64,000 bases of DNA from Piscinibacter sp. XHJ-5 (GTDB lineage Bacteria; Pseudomonadota; Gammaproteobacteria; Burkholderiales; Burkholderiaceae_C). Made by a program: the position numbers and the translations under genes. Positions 1-9,972 of the stretch are shown here, piece by piece (the stretch's first letter is position 1; every line of letters begins with the position of its first letter). The notes beneath the pieces are model-generated. The model worked only from the letters and a program-made list of their open reading frames with translations. It was not told the origin of the DNA and searched no databases. The DNA is taken from NCBI RefSeq assembly GCF_029855045.1, contig NZ_CP123228.1, positions 62,001-126,000 on the forward strand, given 5' to 3'.

Positions 1-810
1 GCCGTGCACGAGCGCGACGGTCGGGCCTGCATTCCGCCGGACGTGGAGGACGGCCTGAAGCGGGTGCACGACAGCGGCCGGCGCGTCGTCATCAACACGC
101 TGCGCTTTCCGCGTTCGGTGATCAGCGCCTTTGCGCAGGAGTGGTTTCGCATCACCGGCGAGGCCATCCCGCTGGTCGCGCTGAAGGGAAGCCTGCTGGG
201 ACACATCGCGCCGGCCGCCGACGGCACGCTCGGCTTCGAGGAGCTGGAGGCCGCGGTGCTCGACCCTGCCGAAGTCGACGAGCTGATGCTGGGCGTGGAG
301 GGCCTGGTGAAGCAGGGCGCCGACGACCTTCTGGTGTTCTTCTATCCACGCGACTGGCGTCGGGGCGAGCTGCTGTGGACGCCCGATACGCGCCGGCTGG
401 ATGCGGCGCGCGCCAAGTACGTGAGCGCCTCGGAGGTCTTCGGCGGCCCCGTCGACGTGCTGCATGCACGCCTGAGCGCGGCCGACGTGTGCCTGGTGTT
501 CCTGCTCGACGAGGCGCCCGAAGACCGCCGCATGGCCTACCAGCACACGGAGCGCACGCGATTCGTCACGCACGTCGGCGTGGACAAGCGCTATGGCACC
601 GAGCGCATGGCGCGCCACCTCGGCATCGACCTCGAGCACAGCGTCGGCGCCGGCGACGCGCAGACCGACACCTTCCTGTCGGCCGTGGGGCTGGCGGCGA
701 TCGTCGGCAACGCCGAGCTCGACTTCAAGGGCATCCGCGCGACGCTGCGGCTGGCCGATCCGCTGGCATGGGGACGGGTGCTGGTCCAGCTCGGCAGCGC
801 GACGGGGTGA
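1..810 (+). CDS. HAD-family hydrolase, 5' end outside the window
   Basis: The reading frame is open at the left edge, so the N-terminus, including the nucleophile DxDG motif expected of a HAD phosphatase, is missing. The visible part runs from a segment resembling the first helix and motif II (ALxxxHDSGRRVVINT-like) to a C-terminal VGAGDAQTD motif. That motif matches HAD motif IV (GDxxxD), which holds the Mg-binding acidic residues. Spacing and the large cap between motifs suggest a type IIB Cof-like sugar or nucleotide phosphatase, but the substrate cannot be named. It ends 50 bases before the next gene on the same strand. Confidence 0.6.
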   Translation, partial: AVHERDGRACIPPDVEDGLKRVHDSGRRVVINTLRFPRSVISAFAQEWFRITGEAIPLVALKGSLLGHIAPAADGTLGFEELEAAVLDPAEVDELMLGVEGLVKQGADDLLVFFYPRDWRRGELLWTPDTRRLDAARAKYVSASEVFGGPVDVLHARLSAADVCLVFLLDEAPEDRRMAYQHTERTRFVTHVGVDKRYGTERMARHLGIDLEHSVGAGDAQTDTFLSAVGLAAIVGNAELDFKGIRATLRLADPLAWGRVLVQLGSATG

Positions 811-862
811 CGCCGGCGGGCGCGTCATTTGCTCGACGCAGGCATATGCCAAGGAGACCGTG

Positions 863-1363
863 ATGCGATTCCGCACCTTGTTCCTCTTCGCCGTGCTGGC
901 GCTGACCTTGCTGTTCGCGCTGCTGAACTGGGAGGCGTTCACCGCGCCGACCACGCTGTCGCTGGTCTTCGGCACCGTGCAGGCGCCTCTGGGGCTGATC
1001 ATGCTCGGCGTGGTGTTCGTGCTGGCCGCCATGTGCCTGGCCTACCTGATCTGGGTGCAGGGCTCGGCGCTGATGGACTCGCGCCGCCACGCCAAGGAGC
1101 TGCAGCTGCACCGCGAGCTGGCCGACAAGGCCGAGGCTTCGCGCTTCACCGAGCTGCGCAACTTCATCGATGTCGAGCTGCAGAAGATGGAGCGCGTGCA
1201 GGCCGACGCCCGCACCCAGCTCGTCGCGCGCATCGAGGAGATGGAAAAGCGCACGCGGCTGGCGGTGCAGGAGACCGGCAGCTCGCTGTCGGCCTACATC
1301 GGCGAGCTGGAGCATCGCATCGAGCACCGCGGGCCGAACGGGTCGGATCCGACGGCGCATTGA
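863..1363 (+). CDS. LapA-like (DUF1049) inner-membrane protein with coiled-coil tail
   Basis: 166 residues. ATG at 863 has a clear AAGGAG at 851-856. Two hydrophobic helices (about residues 4-22 and 38-62) are joined by a short loop, as in the LapA/DUF1049 family of small envelope proteins. The rest is a charged, heptad-like helix (about residues 70-155), probably a cytoplasmic coiled coil. The family is linked to lipopolysaccharide assembly in enterobacteria. The long tail is an extension over that family's usual size of about 100 residues, so the role here is inferred only. Confidence 0.6.
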   Translation: MRFRTLFLFAVLALTLLFALLNWEAFTAPTTLSLVFGTVQAPLGLIMLGVVFVLAAMCLAYLIWVQGSALMDSRRHAKELQLHRELADKAEASRFTELRNFIDVELQKMERVQADARTQLVARIEEMEKRTRLAVQETGSSLSAYIGELEHRIEHRGPNGSDPTAH

Positions 1364-1378
1364 GGATGGCAGGGGCGT

Positions 1379-3166
1379 TCAGCCCCTCGACGGGAACAGC
1401 CCGTCCCACCATTCCTTCGCCGTCGAGCGCACGATCGCCAGCGCGTCCTCGTCGCCCTTGACCATCGCGCGGAAGTACGCCCGAGCCTGCTTGGCGTTGA
1501 CGTGCGGCGGCAGCGGCGGCACGTTGGGGTCGGTGACGGCCTCGATCAGCGTCGGGCGGTTGGCTGCCAGCGCGACGCTCCACGCGGGGCCGATGGCATC
1601 GGGCCGGTCCACGCGAAGCCCGCGCAGGCCCAGCATCTCGGCATACGAGGAGTACGAGAAGTCGGGCAGCGCCTGCGACGCCTCGTAGCGCGCATCGCCT
1701 TCGGTGACGCGCTGCTCCCAGCTCACGAGATTGAGGTCGCGGTTGTTGAGCACCAGCACGACGAACGCCGGGTTGGGCCAGTCTCGCCACAGGCGCGCCA
1801 CCGTGATGAGGGCGTTGATGCCGTTCATCTGCATCGCGCCGTCGCCGACCAGGGCGACGACCGGACGATCCGGATGCGCCAGCTTGGCCGCGATCGCATA
1901 AGGGACCGCCGAGCCCATCGTCGCCAGGCCGCCCGACAGCGAGGCCATCATGCCGCGCTGCAGTCGCACGTCGCGGGCGAACCAGTGCGCGCAGCTGCCG
2001 GAGTCGCAGGTGATGATGCAGTTCTCGGGCAGCTGGGGCGAGAGCTCCCAGAACACGCGCTGCGGGTTGATCGGCTTGGCCTCGTTCTTCGCCCTCGCCT
2101 CCAGCACGCGCCACCAGCGCGCGACGTCGCGCTCGATGCGCTCGCGAAATCGCCGGTCCGTCTTGCGCACGAGGTGCGGAACCAGCGCGCGCAGCGTCGC
2201 CGCGCTGTCGCCGGCCAGGTTCACTTCCATCGGATAGCGCAGGCTCAGCATGCGCCCGTCCATGTCGATCTGCACGCCTCGCGCCTGGCCCTCCTTCGGC
2301 AGGAACTCGGCGTAGGGAAAGCTCGAGCCGACCATCAGCAGCGTGTCGCACTGTTCCATCAGGTCCCAGCTCGGCTTGGTGCCCAGCAGGCCGATGGTGC
2401 CGGTGACGTACGGCAGATCGTCGGGTACTGCGGCCTTGCCGAGCAAGGCCTTGGCGACACCCGCGCCGAGCAGCTGCGCCACCTCGATGATCTCGTCGGT
2501 GGCGTGCAGGGCGCCGGCGCCGACCAGCATCGCGACGCGCTCGCCGGCGTTCAGCACCTCGGCCGCGCGCTGGAGCTCGACGTCGTCGGCGACCACCGCG
2601 CGGGCGGTGTGGCCGATGCCCGAATGGATGGTGCCGTGCTCGCGCGGCGCATCCACCGCCGGCATGTCCTGCAGATCATGCGGCAGCACGACGCAGGTCA
2701 CGCAGCGGTGATCGTGGGCGATGCGCATCGCGCGGTCGACCAGGTGGCGCACCTGCTCCGGCGTGGTCGCCATCTGCACGAACTCGTGCGCCACGTCCTT
2801 GAACAGCGACACCAGGTCGACTTCCTGCTGGTAGTCGCCGCCGATCGCCGAGCGCTTCTGCTGCCCGACGATGGCCACCACCGGCTGGTGGTCCAGCTTG
2901 GCGTCGTACAGGCCGTTCAGCAGGTGGATGGCGCCCGGACCCGAGGTCGCGAGGCACACGCCCACCTCGCCGGTGAACTTGGCGTGCGCGCAGGCCATGA
3001 AGGCCGCGAGCTCCTCATGGCGCACCTGCACGAACTCGATGCCGCTGCCGCCCCGGCCGAAGGCACCGATGACGCCGTTGATGCCATCGCCCGGATAGCC
3101 GTAGATGCGGCGCACGCCCCATTGCGAGAGGCGCTTCAGCACGAAATCGCCGACGGTGTCTGCCAT
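1379..3166 (-). CDS. ThDP-dependent enzyme of the pyruvate oxidase / acetolactate synthase family
   Basis: 595 residues, full family length. The catalytic glutamate for ThDP activation is in RHEELAAF (Glu51). The ThDP/Mg motif is GDG at 441-443 with NN at 474-475. The middle domain (about 190-330) has a nucleotide-binding fold as in FAD-containing members. The overall pattern is closer to quinone-dependent pyruvate dehydrogenase (PoxB-like) and related uncharacterised ThDP enzymes than to biosynthetic acetolactate synthase, because no small regulatory subunit gene follows. The substrate, probably a 2-oxo acid, is inferred. It is convergent with the gene at 863-1363. Confidence 0.75.
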   Translation of the reverse strand: MADTVGDFVLKRLSQWGVRRIYGYPGDGINGVIGAFGRGGSGIEFVQVRHEELAAFMACAHAKFTGEVGVCLATSGPGAIHLLNGLYDAKLDHQPVVAIVGQQKRSAIGGDYQQEVDLVSLFKDVAHEFVQMATTPEQVRHLVDRAMRIAHDHRCVTCVVLPHDLQDMPAVDAPREHGTIHSGIGHTARAVVADDVELQRAAEVLNAGERVAMLVGAGALHATDEIIEVAQLLGAGVAKALLGKAAVPDDLPYVTGTIGLLGTKPSWDLMEQCDTLLMVGSSFPYAEFLPKEGQARGVQIDMDGRMLSLRYPMEVNLAGDSAATLRALVPHLVRKTDRRFRERIERDVARWWRVLEARAKNEAKPINPQRVFWELSPQLPENCIITCDSGSCAHWFARDVRLQRGMMASLSGGLATMGSAVPYAIAAKLAHPDRPVVALVGDGAMQMNGINALITVARLWRDWPNPAFVVLVLNNRDLNLVSWEQRVTEGDARYEASQALPDFSYSSYAEMLGLRGLRVDRPDAIGPAWSVALAANRPTLIEAVTDPNVPPLPPHVNAKQARAYFRAMVKGDEDALAIVRSTAKEWWDGLFPSRG

Positions 3167-3278
3167 GCTCGACTCCTTGGTCTGTGGAGCGAGGCAGGCG
3201 GTATGCCGCGGTGGCCCTCCGGGGGCGGCCGGCGCGGCGCCGCTGTAATTTCGCGCGCGCCGCTGTACCGCTTACACG

Positions 3279-4043
3279 TCAGCCCTGGGCCGGGGTGCTC
3301 CTGATGAAGGCGATGGGGGCGCCCTGGGGATCGAACATGGCCGCGATGCGGCCGACGTCGGGGACGTCGGTGGGCGGCATGAACACGTGGCCGCCGAGCT
3401 CCGCGGCCTTGGCCGCGGTGGCGTCGCAGTCGGCGACATGCACGTAGGGCAGCCACATCGGCGGTGCGGCCTTGTCGGGCGGCGACTGGAAGACCCCTGC
3501 GCGCGGCTTGCCGCCGGCGTGCAGCAGGAAGTAGGTGCCCTGGTCGCCCATGTTCATCTCGGTGTGGATGTAGCCCAGCGCCTGCTCGTAGAACGTGACC
3601 GCCTTCCTCGCGTCGGGGGTCCACAGCTCGTCCCAGTACCAGTCGCCGATGGGGATCCGCTCCGGATCGGGGCGGTCGGCGTCGGCGCTGTGCCAGAGGC
3701 TCACGGCCGCGCCGGTGGGATCGACGAGGGAAGCGCCGACGCCGACCGGCCCGAAAGGCGTCGGCGGCATCACGCCGCGCGCCCCGGCGGCGAGCGCCGC
3801 CTGGTAGCTCGCGGCGATGTCCTCCACCGAGATGTAGGAGCGCCACGCGGTGGGCTCGCCGGGCTGCGCCTTCATCAGGCCGCCGATGCCGTCGGAGCCG
3901 TTGTGGATCATCTCGTAGCGCTGGTCGCCCATCGGCATGCCCTCGACGTGCCAGCCGAACAGCGGCTCGTAGAAGGCGCGCGCCTTCGCGGGGTCGTCGC
4001 TCACGTGTTCGAACCAGATGAATTTGCCGTGCAGGTAGCTCAT
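3279..4043 (-). CDS. VOC (glyoxalase/bleomycin-resistance fold) protein, two domains
   Basis: 254 residues from ATG at 4043, chosen because AAGGGGA sits just upstream. An in-frame start further out adds 26 residues without a ribosome site. Two vicinal-oxygen-chelate modules are visible (about 5-118 and 130-250). Each starts with a short strand and a K/R-A-(R/V)-x-FY helix and ends with a DPxGA-type strand. The tandem arrangement is that of CFP-30-like hydroxylase/lyase-fold proteins. The ligand and reaction are unknown. The gene lies between the ThDP enzyme and the RND operon on the same strand and may be separately transcribed. Confidence 0.75.
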   Translation of the reverse strand: MSYLHGKFIWFEHVSDDPAKARAFYEPLFGWHVEGMPMGDQRYEMIHNGSDGIGGLMKAQPGEPTAWRSYISVEDIAASYQAALAAGARGVMPPTPFGPVGVGASLVDPTGAAVSLWHSADADRPDPERIPIGDWYWDELWTPDARKAVTFYEQALGYIHTEMNMGDQGTYFLLHAGGKPRAGVFQSPPDKAAPPMWLPYVHVADCDATAAKAAELGGHVFMPPTDVPDVGRIAAMFDPQGAPIAFIRSTPAQG

Positions 4044-4148
4044 GTGATTCCCCTTGGGTGGGATGAACAAGGTTGTAGTTTCGTGGGTTGGGACGAGTCC
4101 CGTGGAACCCCGACATGCCACCGTCGCGTGTCGGGGCTATCTCCCGCG

Positions 4149-7100
4149 CTACTTCTGCGAGGCTCCCCGCTCCACCGCCCCCGACCCGGCGGCCGCCGGA
4201 TGCGGGTGGTGGTGATGCAGGCGCTTCTTCATGAACGCCTGGATCTTCTGCACGCCGTCGTCGACGAAGGTGAAGATCACCGGGATCACCAGCAGGCTCA
4301 GGAAGGTCGACGTGATCAGCCCGCCGATGACGACGATGGCCATCGGCGCGCGGAAGCTCGGGTCGGTGCCGAGGCCGATGGCGATGGGCAGCATGCCGGC
4401 AGCCATCGCGATGGTGGTCATCACGATCGGGCGGGCGCGCTTGTGGCAGGCATCGAGCAGCGCCTCCATGCGCGTCATGCCGCGGTCGCGACGGGCCATG
4501 ATGGCGTACTCGACCAGCAGGATCGAGTTCTTCGTCGCGATGCCCATCAGCATGATCAGGCCGATCATCGACGGCATCGAGACCGCGGTGTGCGTGATGA
4601 ACAGCGCCAGGAACGCGCCCGGGATCGACAGCACCAGCGCGGCCAGGATGGTCACCGGCTGGACGAAGTCGTGGAACAGCAGCACCAGCACCACGTAGAT
4701 GCACAGCACGCCTGTCAGCATCGCCAGTCCGAAGCTGGCGAACAGCTCGGCCATCGCCTCGGCGTCGCCGACGCTGCGCTGGATGACCCCGGGCGGCAGC
4801 TTCGCCAGGCTCGGCCTGGCCAGCGCCTGCTTCTCCACCTCGCCCAGCGGCTGCCCGTTGAGCTCGATCTCGAAGTTGATGTTGCGCAGCCGGTCGTAGC
4901 GGTCGATCTGCGCCGGCCCGCTGTCGATGTCGAAGCTGGCGACGTTGCCCAGCATCACCGGCCCCTTCGATCCCGGCACCGTGAGGCGCGTGATCAGGTC
5001 GAGGTCGGTGCGCGCATCGGCCTTCAGCTTGACCACCACCGGCACCTGGCGCTGCGACAGGTTCAGCTTGGCGAGCGCCTGGTCGTAGTCGCCCGACAGC
5101 GCGATGCGCAAGGTGTCGGCGATCGAGGCGGAGGTGACGCCCAGGTCCGCTGCCTTCGCGAAGTCCGGCCGCACGACGACCTCTGGCCGCACCAGGCTCA
5201 GCGTGGACGTGACGGCGCCGATGCCGGGGATGGTGCGCAGGTCCTTCTCGACCAGCTTGGCGTGCTCGGCCAGCACGCGGCCGTCCTCGCCGGCGAGCAC
5301 CAGCAGGAACTTCTCCGACGAGCCGCCGAAGCCGACCTTGATGCGCGCGCCGGGCACCGCGGCCAGCGCGTCGCGCAGCTGCGCCTCGATGTCCTGCTTG
5401 GACACGCCGCCGCGGTCGCTGCGCGGCGTCATGTTGATCGTGAGCACCGCCTTGCGCACCTCGGCCGAACCGGCCGGCATGAACGGATCGGCGCCGGTGT
5501 TGCCGCCGCCGATCGCGGTGTAGACCAGCTTCACGTACTTGTTCTGCGCCACGATCTCGCGCGCCTGCTCGGCGGCCGCTTGCGTCTGGCCGAAGGTGCT
5601 GCCCGGCGGCAGCGTCACGTGCACCTGCGTCTGCGACAGGTCGTCCGGCGGGATGAAGCCGCTGGGCAGCAGTCCGACGAGGAAGAACGACGCGGCCGTG
5701 AAGCCGACGACCGCCAGCGTGACCTTGATGCGGTGCTTCAGCGCGTACTGCGCCCAGCGCATGTAGATCGACATCCATTTCGGGTCCTGGTGCTCCTCGG
5801 GCTTGGGCCGCAGCACGTAGGCGGCCATCATCGGCGTCAGCATGCGCGCGACGACCAGCGAGAAGAACACCGCGATCGCCGCCGTCCAGCCGAACTGCAC
5901 GAAGAACTTGCCCGGCACGCCGGCCATGAAGGCGGTCGGCAGGAACACCGCGATCAGCGTGAAGCTGGTCGCGATGACCGCCAGGCCGATCTCGTCGGCC
6001 GCCTCCATCGCTGCCTGGTACGGCGACTTGCCCATGCGCAGGTGGCGCATGATGTTCTCGATCTCGACGATCGCGTCGTCGACGAGGATGCCGACCACCA
6101 GCGACAGCGACAGCAGCGTCACGACGTTGATCGTGAAGCCCATCAGCGCCATCGCCCCGAAGGCCGGGATCACCGACAGCGGCAGCGCGGTCGCCGACAC
6201 CAGCGTGGCGCGCCAGTCGCGCAGGAAGAACCACACGACCAGCACCGCGAGGAAGGCGCCCTCGTACAGCAGCATCATCGAGCCGTCGTAGTTCTCGATC
6301 ACGGGGTCGACGAAGTTGAACGCCTCGGTGATGGTGATGTCGGGATGCGCGGCCTTCAGCTTCTCCAGCTCGGCGCGCACGCCGTCGGCCACGTCGACCT
6401 CGCCGGCGCCGCGGCTGCGCACGATCTCGAAGCCGACCACCGGCTTGCCGTTGAGCAGCGCCGCCGAGCGCTGTTCTGCGGTGGTGTCGCTGACGGTGGC
6501 CACCTGGTCGAGCCGGATGCGCCGCCCGTCGGTCAGCGCGATCTGCATCGCCGCCAGCTCGTCGGCCGACTGCACCGTGGCGATGGTGCGCACCGACTGC
6601 TCGGCGCCGCCGACGTCGGTGCGGCCGCCCGCCGCTTCCTGCTGGATCTGGCGCAGCTGGCGCGAGATCTCGGCGGCGGTGGCGTTGAGCGCCTGCAGCC
6701 GCAGCGGGTCGAGCTCGACGCGCACCTCGCGCGCGACCCCGCCGACGCGCGACACCGCGCCGACGCCCTTCACGCTCAGCATCTGCTTGGTGACCTGGTT
6801 GTCGACGAACCACGACAGCGCCTCGTCGTCCATGCGCGTGGACGCGACCGTGTAGGTGAGGATGGGCGTGCCCGCCAGCTCCATCTTGCTGATGACCGGA
6901 TCGCGCAGGTCGCCCGGCAGGTCGGAGCGCACACGCGAGACCGCGTCGCGCACGTCGTCGACCGCCTGCTGCGTGGGCTTCTCGAGGCGGAACTCGACGG
7001 TGATGGTCGCGGTGCCGTCCTGCACCGTCGTGTAGATGTGCTTGACGCCCTGCACGGTGGCGACCGAGTTCTCGATCTTGCGCGCCACCTCGGTCTCGAG

Positions 7101-7280
7101 CTGCGACGGCGAAGCGCCCGGCAGCGAGGCCGTGACGATCACCGTGGGCAGGTCGATGTCCGGGAACTGCTGGATCTTCATCGAGCGGAAGCTCATCAGG
7201 CCCACCAGCGTGAGCATGATGAACAGCAGCACCGACGGGATCGGGTTGCGGATGCACCAGGCGGAAACGTTGATCCTCAT
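4149..7280 (-). CDS. RND efflux pump permease (AcrB/MdtB type)
   Basis: 1043 residues, the standard HAE1/HAE2 length. Seen: an N-terminal membrane helix (about 12-32), porter-domain segments, the conserved VGILVDDAIVEIEN helix carrying the paired aspartates of the proton relay, and a second half repeating the fold (FIPPDD, PGSTFGQTQ, then KNSILLVEYA near the end). It exchanges protons for substrates across the inner membrane, working with the adaptor and outer membrane factor encoded just upstream on the same strand. The stop-to-start gap to the adaptor is only 12 bases. The C-terminal tail is His-rich (HHHHPHP), which is odd but not diagnostic of metal specificity. Substrates are unknown. 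Confidence 0.9.
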   Translation of the reverse strand: MRINVSAWCIRNPIPSVLLFIMLTLVGLMSFRSMKIQQFPDIDLPTVIVTASLPGASPSQLETEVARKIENSVATVQGVKHIYTTVQDGTATITVEFRLEKPTQQAVDDVRDAVSRVRSDLPGDLRDPVISKMELAGTPILTYTVASTRMDDEALSWFVDNQVTKQMLSVKGVGAVSRVGGVAREVRVELDPLRLQALNATAAEISRQLRQIQQEAAGGRTDVGGAEQSVRTIATVQSADELAAMQIALTDGRRIRLDQVATVSDTTAEQRSAALLNGKPVVGFEIVRSRGAGEVDVADGVRAELEKLKAAHPDITITEAFNFVDPVIENYDGSMMLLYEGAFLAVLVVWFFLRDWRATLVSATALPLSVIPAFGAMALMGFTINVVTLLSLSLVVGILVDDAIVEIENIMRHLRMGKSPYQAAMEAADEIGLAVIATSFTLIAVFLPTAFMAGVPGKFFVQFGWTAAIAVFFSLVVARMLTPMMAAYVLRPKPEEHQDPKWMSIYMRWAQYALKHRIKVTLAVVGFTAASFFLVGLLPSGFIPPDDLSQTQVHVTLPPGSTFGQTQAAAEQAREIVAQNKYVKLVYTAIGGGNTGADPFMPAGSAEVRKAVLTINMTPRSDRGGVSKQDIEAQLRDALAAVPGARIKVGFGGSSEKFLLVLAGEDGRVLAEHAKLVEKDLRTIPGIGAVTSTLSLVRPEVVVRPDFAKAADLGVTSASIADTLRIALSGDYDQALAKLNLSQRQVPVVVKLKADARTDLDLITRLTVPGSKGPVMLGNVASFDIDSGPAQIDRYDRLRNINFEIELNGQPLGEVEKQALARPSLAKLPPGVIQRSVGDAEAMAELFASFGLAMLTGVLCIYVVLVLLFHDFVQPVTILAALVLSIPGAFLALFITHTAVSMPSMIGLIMLMGIATKNSILLVEYAIMARRDRGMTRMEALLDACHKRARPIVMTTIAMAAGMLPIAIGLGTDPSFRAPMAIVVIGGLITSTFLSLLVIPVIFTFVDDGVQKIQAFMKKRLHHHHPHPAAAGSGAVERGASQK

Positions 7281-7292
7281 GGCGGGCCTCGC

Positions 7293-8507
7293 TTACTTGG
7301 TGGCGGTGGCCGGCGCGGCGACCGCCCCGGCGGTGCCGGCCGCGCCGGTGCTCGTGCCCCCGGCGGCCGCCGTCTTGGTCGCCGGCTTGGGCGGCGCGGC
7401 TTCGACCACGCGCACCACGTCGCCGTCGGCGAGGAAGGCGCCGCCGGTGGCGACCACGCGGGTCTGCGGATCCAGCCCGCCCGCGATCTCGACACGGTCG
7501 CCGACACGCTTGCCGAGCGTCACCTTGGTTTCGGCCACCTTGCCGTCGGGGCCGACGCGCATCACGTAGCTGAAGCCTTCGCGCAGCACCACCGCGCTCT
7601 GCGGCAGCGTCACGCCCTGCGCGGTGCCGATCTCGAAGTCGCCGCGCGCGAACATGCCATGCCTGGCGTCGCCCGAAGCGAGCAGGTCGACGTACACCAG
7701 GCCGTTGCGCGTCTTGTCGTCGACAGTGGGGCCGACCATGCGCACCTTGCCGGCGCTCTGGCTGCCGGTGGGCAGGAAGACGGTCACCGGCATGCCGGGC
7801 TTCACCCGCCCCAGGTCGGACGCCGGCACCTCGGCGCGCCATTCGAGCCGGCCCTGGCGGATGAGGCGGAACAGCTCCTGGCCGGCGGGCAGCACCGCGC
7901 CGACGGTCGCGCTGCGCGACGAGATGATCCCGTCGTCGGGCGCCAGCACCTGCGTCTGGCGAAGCCTGAGCTCCTGCGCCCTGGCGGCGGCGCGCTGCGC
8001 GTCGAGCCGTGCCTTGGCCGTGCGCTCGGCGGTGAGGTACTGGTGGATCTGCTGTGCGCTCAATGCGCCAGTGGCGGACAGCTCGCGCGCCCGCTGCGCA
8101 TTGGCGGCGGCCTCGGCCAGCGTCGCCTCGGCTTCGGCGACGGCGGCGCGCAACTGGCCCAGCTCGGCCTGCACCGTGTCGGGCGCGAACACCGCGAGCA
8201 CCTGGCCGCGCTTGACGACGTCGCCGACGCCCACGCGCACCTCGGCCAGCCGCAGCCCGTTGGCCTCGGTGCCGACGCTGGCCTCCTGCCACGCGGCGAT
8301 GTTGCCGTTGGCGGCGATCTTCACCGGCAGCGTGGTGGTCTGCGGCGTCGCGGTGGTCACGGTCAGCGCGGCGCGCGGCGCCGAGGCGGCGCCGTCGGCT
8401 TTTGCCGGCTTCTTCTCGTCGGCGGCGTGCACCGCCAGGGCGATCAGGCTCATGCCGAGGACGGCGCTGGCGACGGCTGCCGCCAGCGGATTGCGCGAAA
8501 TGTTCAT
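7293..8507 (-). CDS. RND efflux periplasmic adaptor (membrane fusion protein)
   Basis: 404 residues from ATG at 8507. A signal peptide ends at about VHAA-DE. Domain order follows the AcrA/MdtA plan: biotinyl-lipoyl half-motifs (ANGNIAAWQEASVG... and APDDGIISSRSATVG), an alpha-helical hairpin between them (about 95-165, Ala/Glu/Gln rich), then a beta-barrel and a membrane-proximal domain. The last 45 residues are a low-complexity Ala/Thr/Gly/Pro tail. It is the second gene of the minus-strand operon, 22 bases after the outer membrane factor gene. Frameshifted antisense frames over this region are composition artefacts. Confidence 0.88.
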   Translation of the reverse strand: MNISRNPLAAAVASAVLGMSLIALAVHAADEKKPAKADGAASAPRAALTVTTATPQTTTLPVKIAANGNIAAWQEASVGTEANGLRLAEVRVGVGDVVKRGQVLAVFAPDTVQAELGQLRAAVAEAEATLAEAAANAQRARELSATGALSAQQIHQYLTAERTAKARLDAQRAAARAQELRLRQTQVLAPDDGIISSRSATVGAVLPAGQELFRLIRQGRLEWRAEVPASDLGRVKPGMPVTVFLPTGSQSAGKVRMVGPTVDDKTRNGLVYVDLLASGDARHGMFARGDFEIGTAQGVTLPQSAVVLREGFSYVMRVGPDGKVAETKVTLGKRVGDRVEIAGGLDPQTRVVATGGAFLADGDVVRVVEAAPPKPATKTAAAGGTSTGAAGTAGAVAAPATATK

Positions 8508-8529
8508 GGTGTGTCGTTCGTTCGGAAGT

Positions 8530-9972
8530 TCACTGCATGGCCCGGCCGCCGCTCGTGGCGGCAGCCTGGCGATTCGAGGTGTCGGAAACCGTCCATCCGC
8601 CACCGAGGGCCCGGTACAACGAGATCCAGGCCGCGACCCTTTCGCGCTGCAGGTCGATGTACTGGCTTTGCGCGGCGGCCGAGGTGCGGCGTGCGTCTTC
8701 CAGCTCGAACAGGCTCGCGAGCCCGCCGCGGAATCGAGCCTCGGTCGCACGGTACGAGGCCTCGTAGCCTTCGACCGCGATGCGCACATCCTCGGCGCGC
8801 GAGGCGGTGCTCTGCAGCTGTACCAGCGCTTCCTCGACCTCGCGCACGGCGCCGCGCAGCCTGGCGCGGTACACCGCGACGGCCTCGTCGTAGCGCGCCT
8901 TCGCGGCGTCGACGTTGGCGCGCCGCGTGCCGCCGTCGAACAGCGGCAGCGACACCGCCAGCGGCCCGACCTGCCACAGCGTGCCGTCGCTGCTGACGCC
9001 GCCGGCCTCGAAGCGCGCGGCCTGGATCGAGCCCGACAGCGTGATGCGCGGCAGCCGCTGCGCGCGCGCAGTCGACACGTCGGCGCTGGCGGCCACCAGG
9101 TCATGGGCGGCGCTGTACAGGTCGGGGCGCTGGTTCAGCACCTCGGCCGGCACCGCGCCGACGGCGATCTGCGCCGGCTGCGGCAGCGTGGAGCTGCGGG
9201 CGCCCAGGCGCTCACGCAGCGCAGGCTCGGCCTGGCCGGTGAGCGCGACCAGCGCCTTGACCGCCACGTCGCACTGCGCGCGCTGCGCCGCCAGCTGCGC
9301 CCGCGCCTGCGCGGCGCTGGCGCGCGACAGCGCCTCGGTGGCCGGCGCCTGGAAGCCGGCCCGGGCTGACAGCTCGGTGAGCCGCGCGGTCTCGCCGCGC
9401 GAGCGTGCATCGGTTTCGGTGGTGACGAGCTGCGCTTCGCAGGCGCGCAGCCCGAGATAGGCCGAAGCGACCTCCGCCGCCACCGACACCCGCGCCTCGT
9501 GCCAGCCGGCTTCGGCGCTGGTCAGACGCGCCCGGGCGGCGTCCCGGGCCGAGCGGCGGGCGCCGAACAGGTCGAGCTCCCAGCCTGCCTGCACGCCGGC
9601 CGCGGCCTGGCTGCCCAGCGGCGAGACGAAGTCCTGGCGGCCGCGCACGATGCTGGCGGTGCCGTCGACCTGCGGCAGCAGTGCCGCGCCGGCGGCGACC
9701 CGCGCGGCCCGCGCCTGCTCGATGCGCGACGCGGCGCTGGCCAGCGTGGGGCTGACGTCCTGCGCGGCGGCGACGAGCTGGGCGAGCAGCGGATCGTCGA
9801 ACTGCTCCCACCAGCGCTTCAGATCGGCCGCCTGGCCGTTGTGCGGCAGTGGAGCCTGCCATTGCGCGGGGGCCTCGGCCGCCGGCGGCGCCTCGCGCGG
9901 CCCGCCGACACCGGCACAGCCGGCCAGCAGCGCGGCGCCCAGCGCAGCGCCCGACAAACGGAATCGCTTCAA
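8530..9972 (-). CDS. RND efflux outer membrane factor, NodT/OprM-type lipoprotein
   Basis: 480 residues starting at TTG 9972. That start is picked because a perfect AGGAGG (9980-9985) sits 8 bases before it and because the lipoprotein signal begins directly there. Earlier in-frame codons add a hydrophilic stretch that would spoil the signal. The lipobox LLAGC gives acylated Cys19. The rest is two outer-membrane-efflux repeats of TolC/OprM type with long helices. It is the first gene of the tripartite efflux operon. The promoter presumably lies in 9973-10140, where a 26-base inverted repeat is seen. Confidence 0.87.
   Translation of the reverse strand: MKRFRLSGAALGAALLAGCAGVGGPREAPPAAEAPAQWQAPLPHNGQAADLKRWWEQFDDPLLAQLVAAAQDVSPTLASAASRIEQARAARVAAGAALLPQVDGTASIVRGRQDFVSPLGSQAAAGVQAGWELDLFGARRSARDAARARLTSAEAGWHEARVSVAAEVASAYLGLRACEAQLVTTETDARSRGETARLTELSARAGFQAPATEALSRASAAQARAQLAAQRAQCDVAVKALVALTGQAEPALRERLGARSSTLPQPAQIAVGAVPAEVLNQRPDLYSAAHDLVAASADVSTARAQRLPRITLSGSIQAARFEAGGVSSDGTLWQVGPLAVSLPLFDGGTRRANVDAAKARYDEAVAVYRARLRGAVREVEEALVQLQSTASRAEDVRIAVEGYEASYRATEARFRGGLASLFELEDARRTSAAAQSQYIDLQRERVAAWISLYRALGGGWTVSDTSNRQAAATSGGRAMQ

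Noticed and set aside
3391..3410. Additional parS-like CACGTG sites in the window
   Set aside because: Other CACGTG hexamers noticed (for example near 3391 and 47660) lack the flanking TGTT and AACA halves.
3136..8996. Very long open frames on the wrong strand or frame opposite the VOC and RND genes
   Set aside because: They are Arg/Ala/His/Gly-rich antisense or shifted readings of genes with clear homology, a normal effect of high third-position GC.
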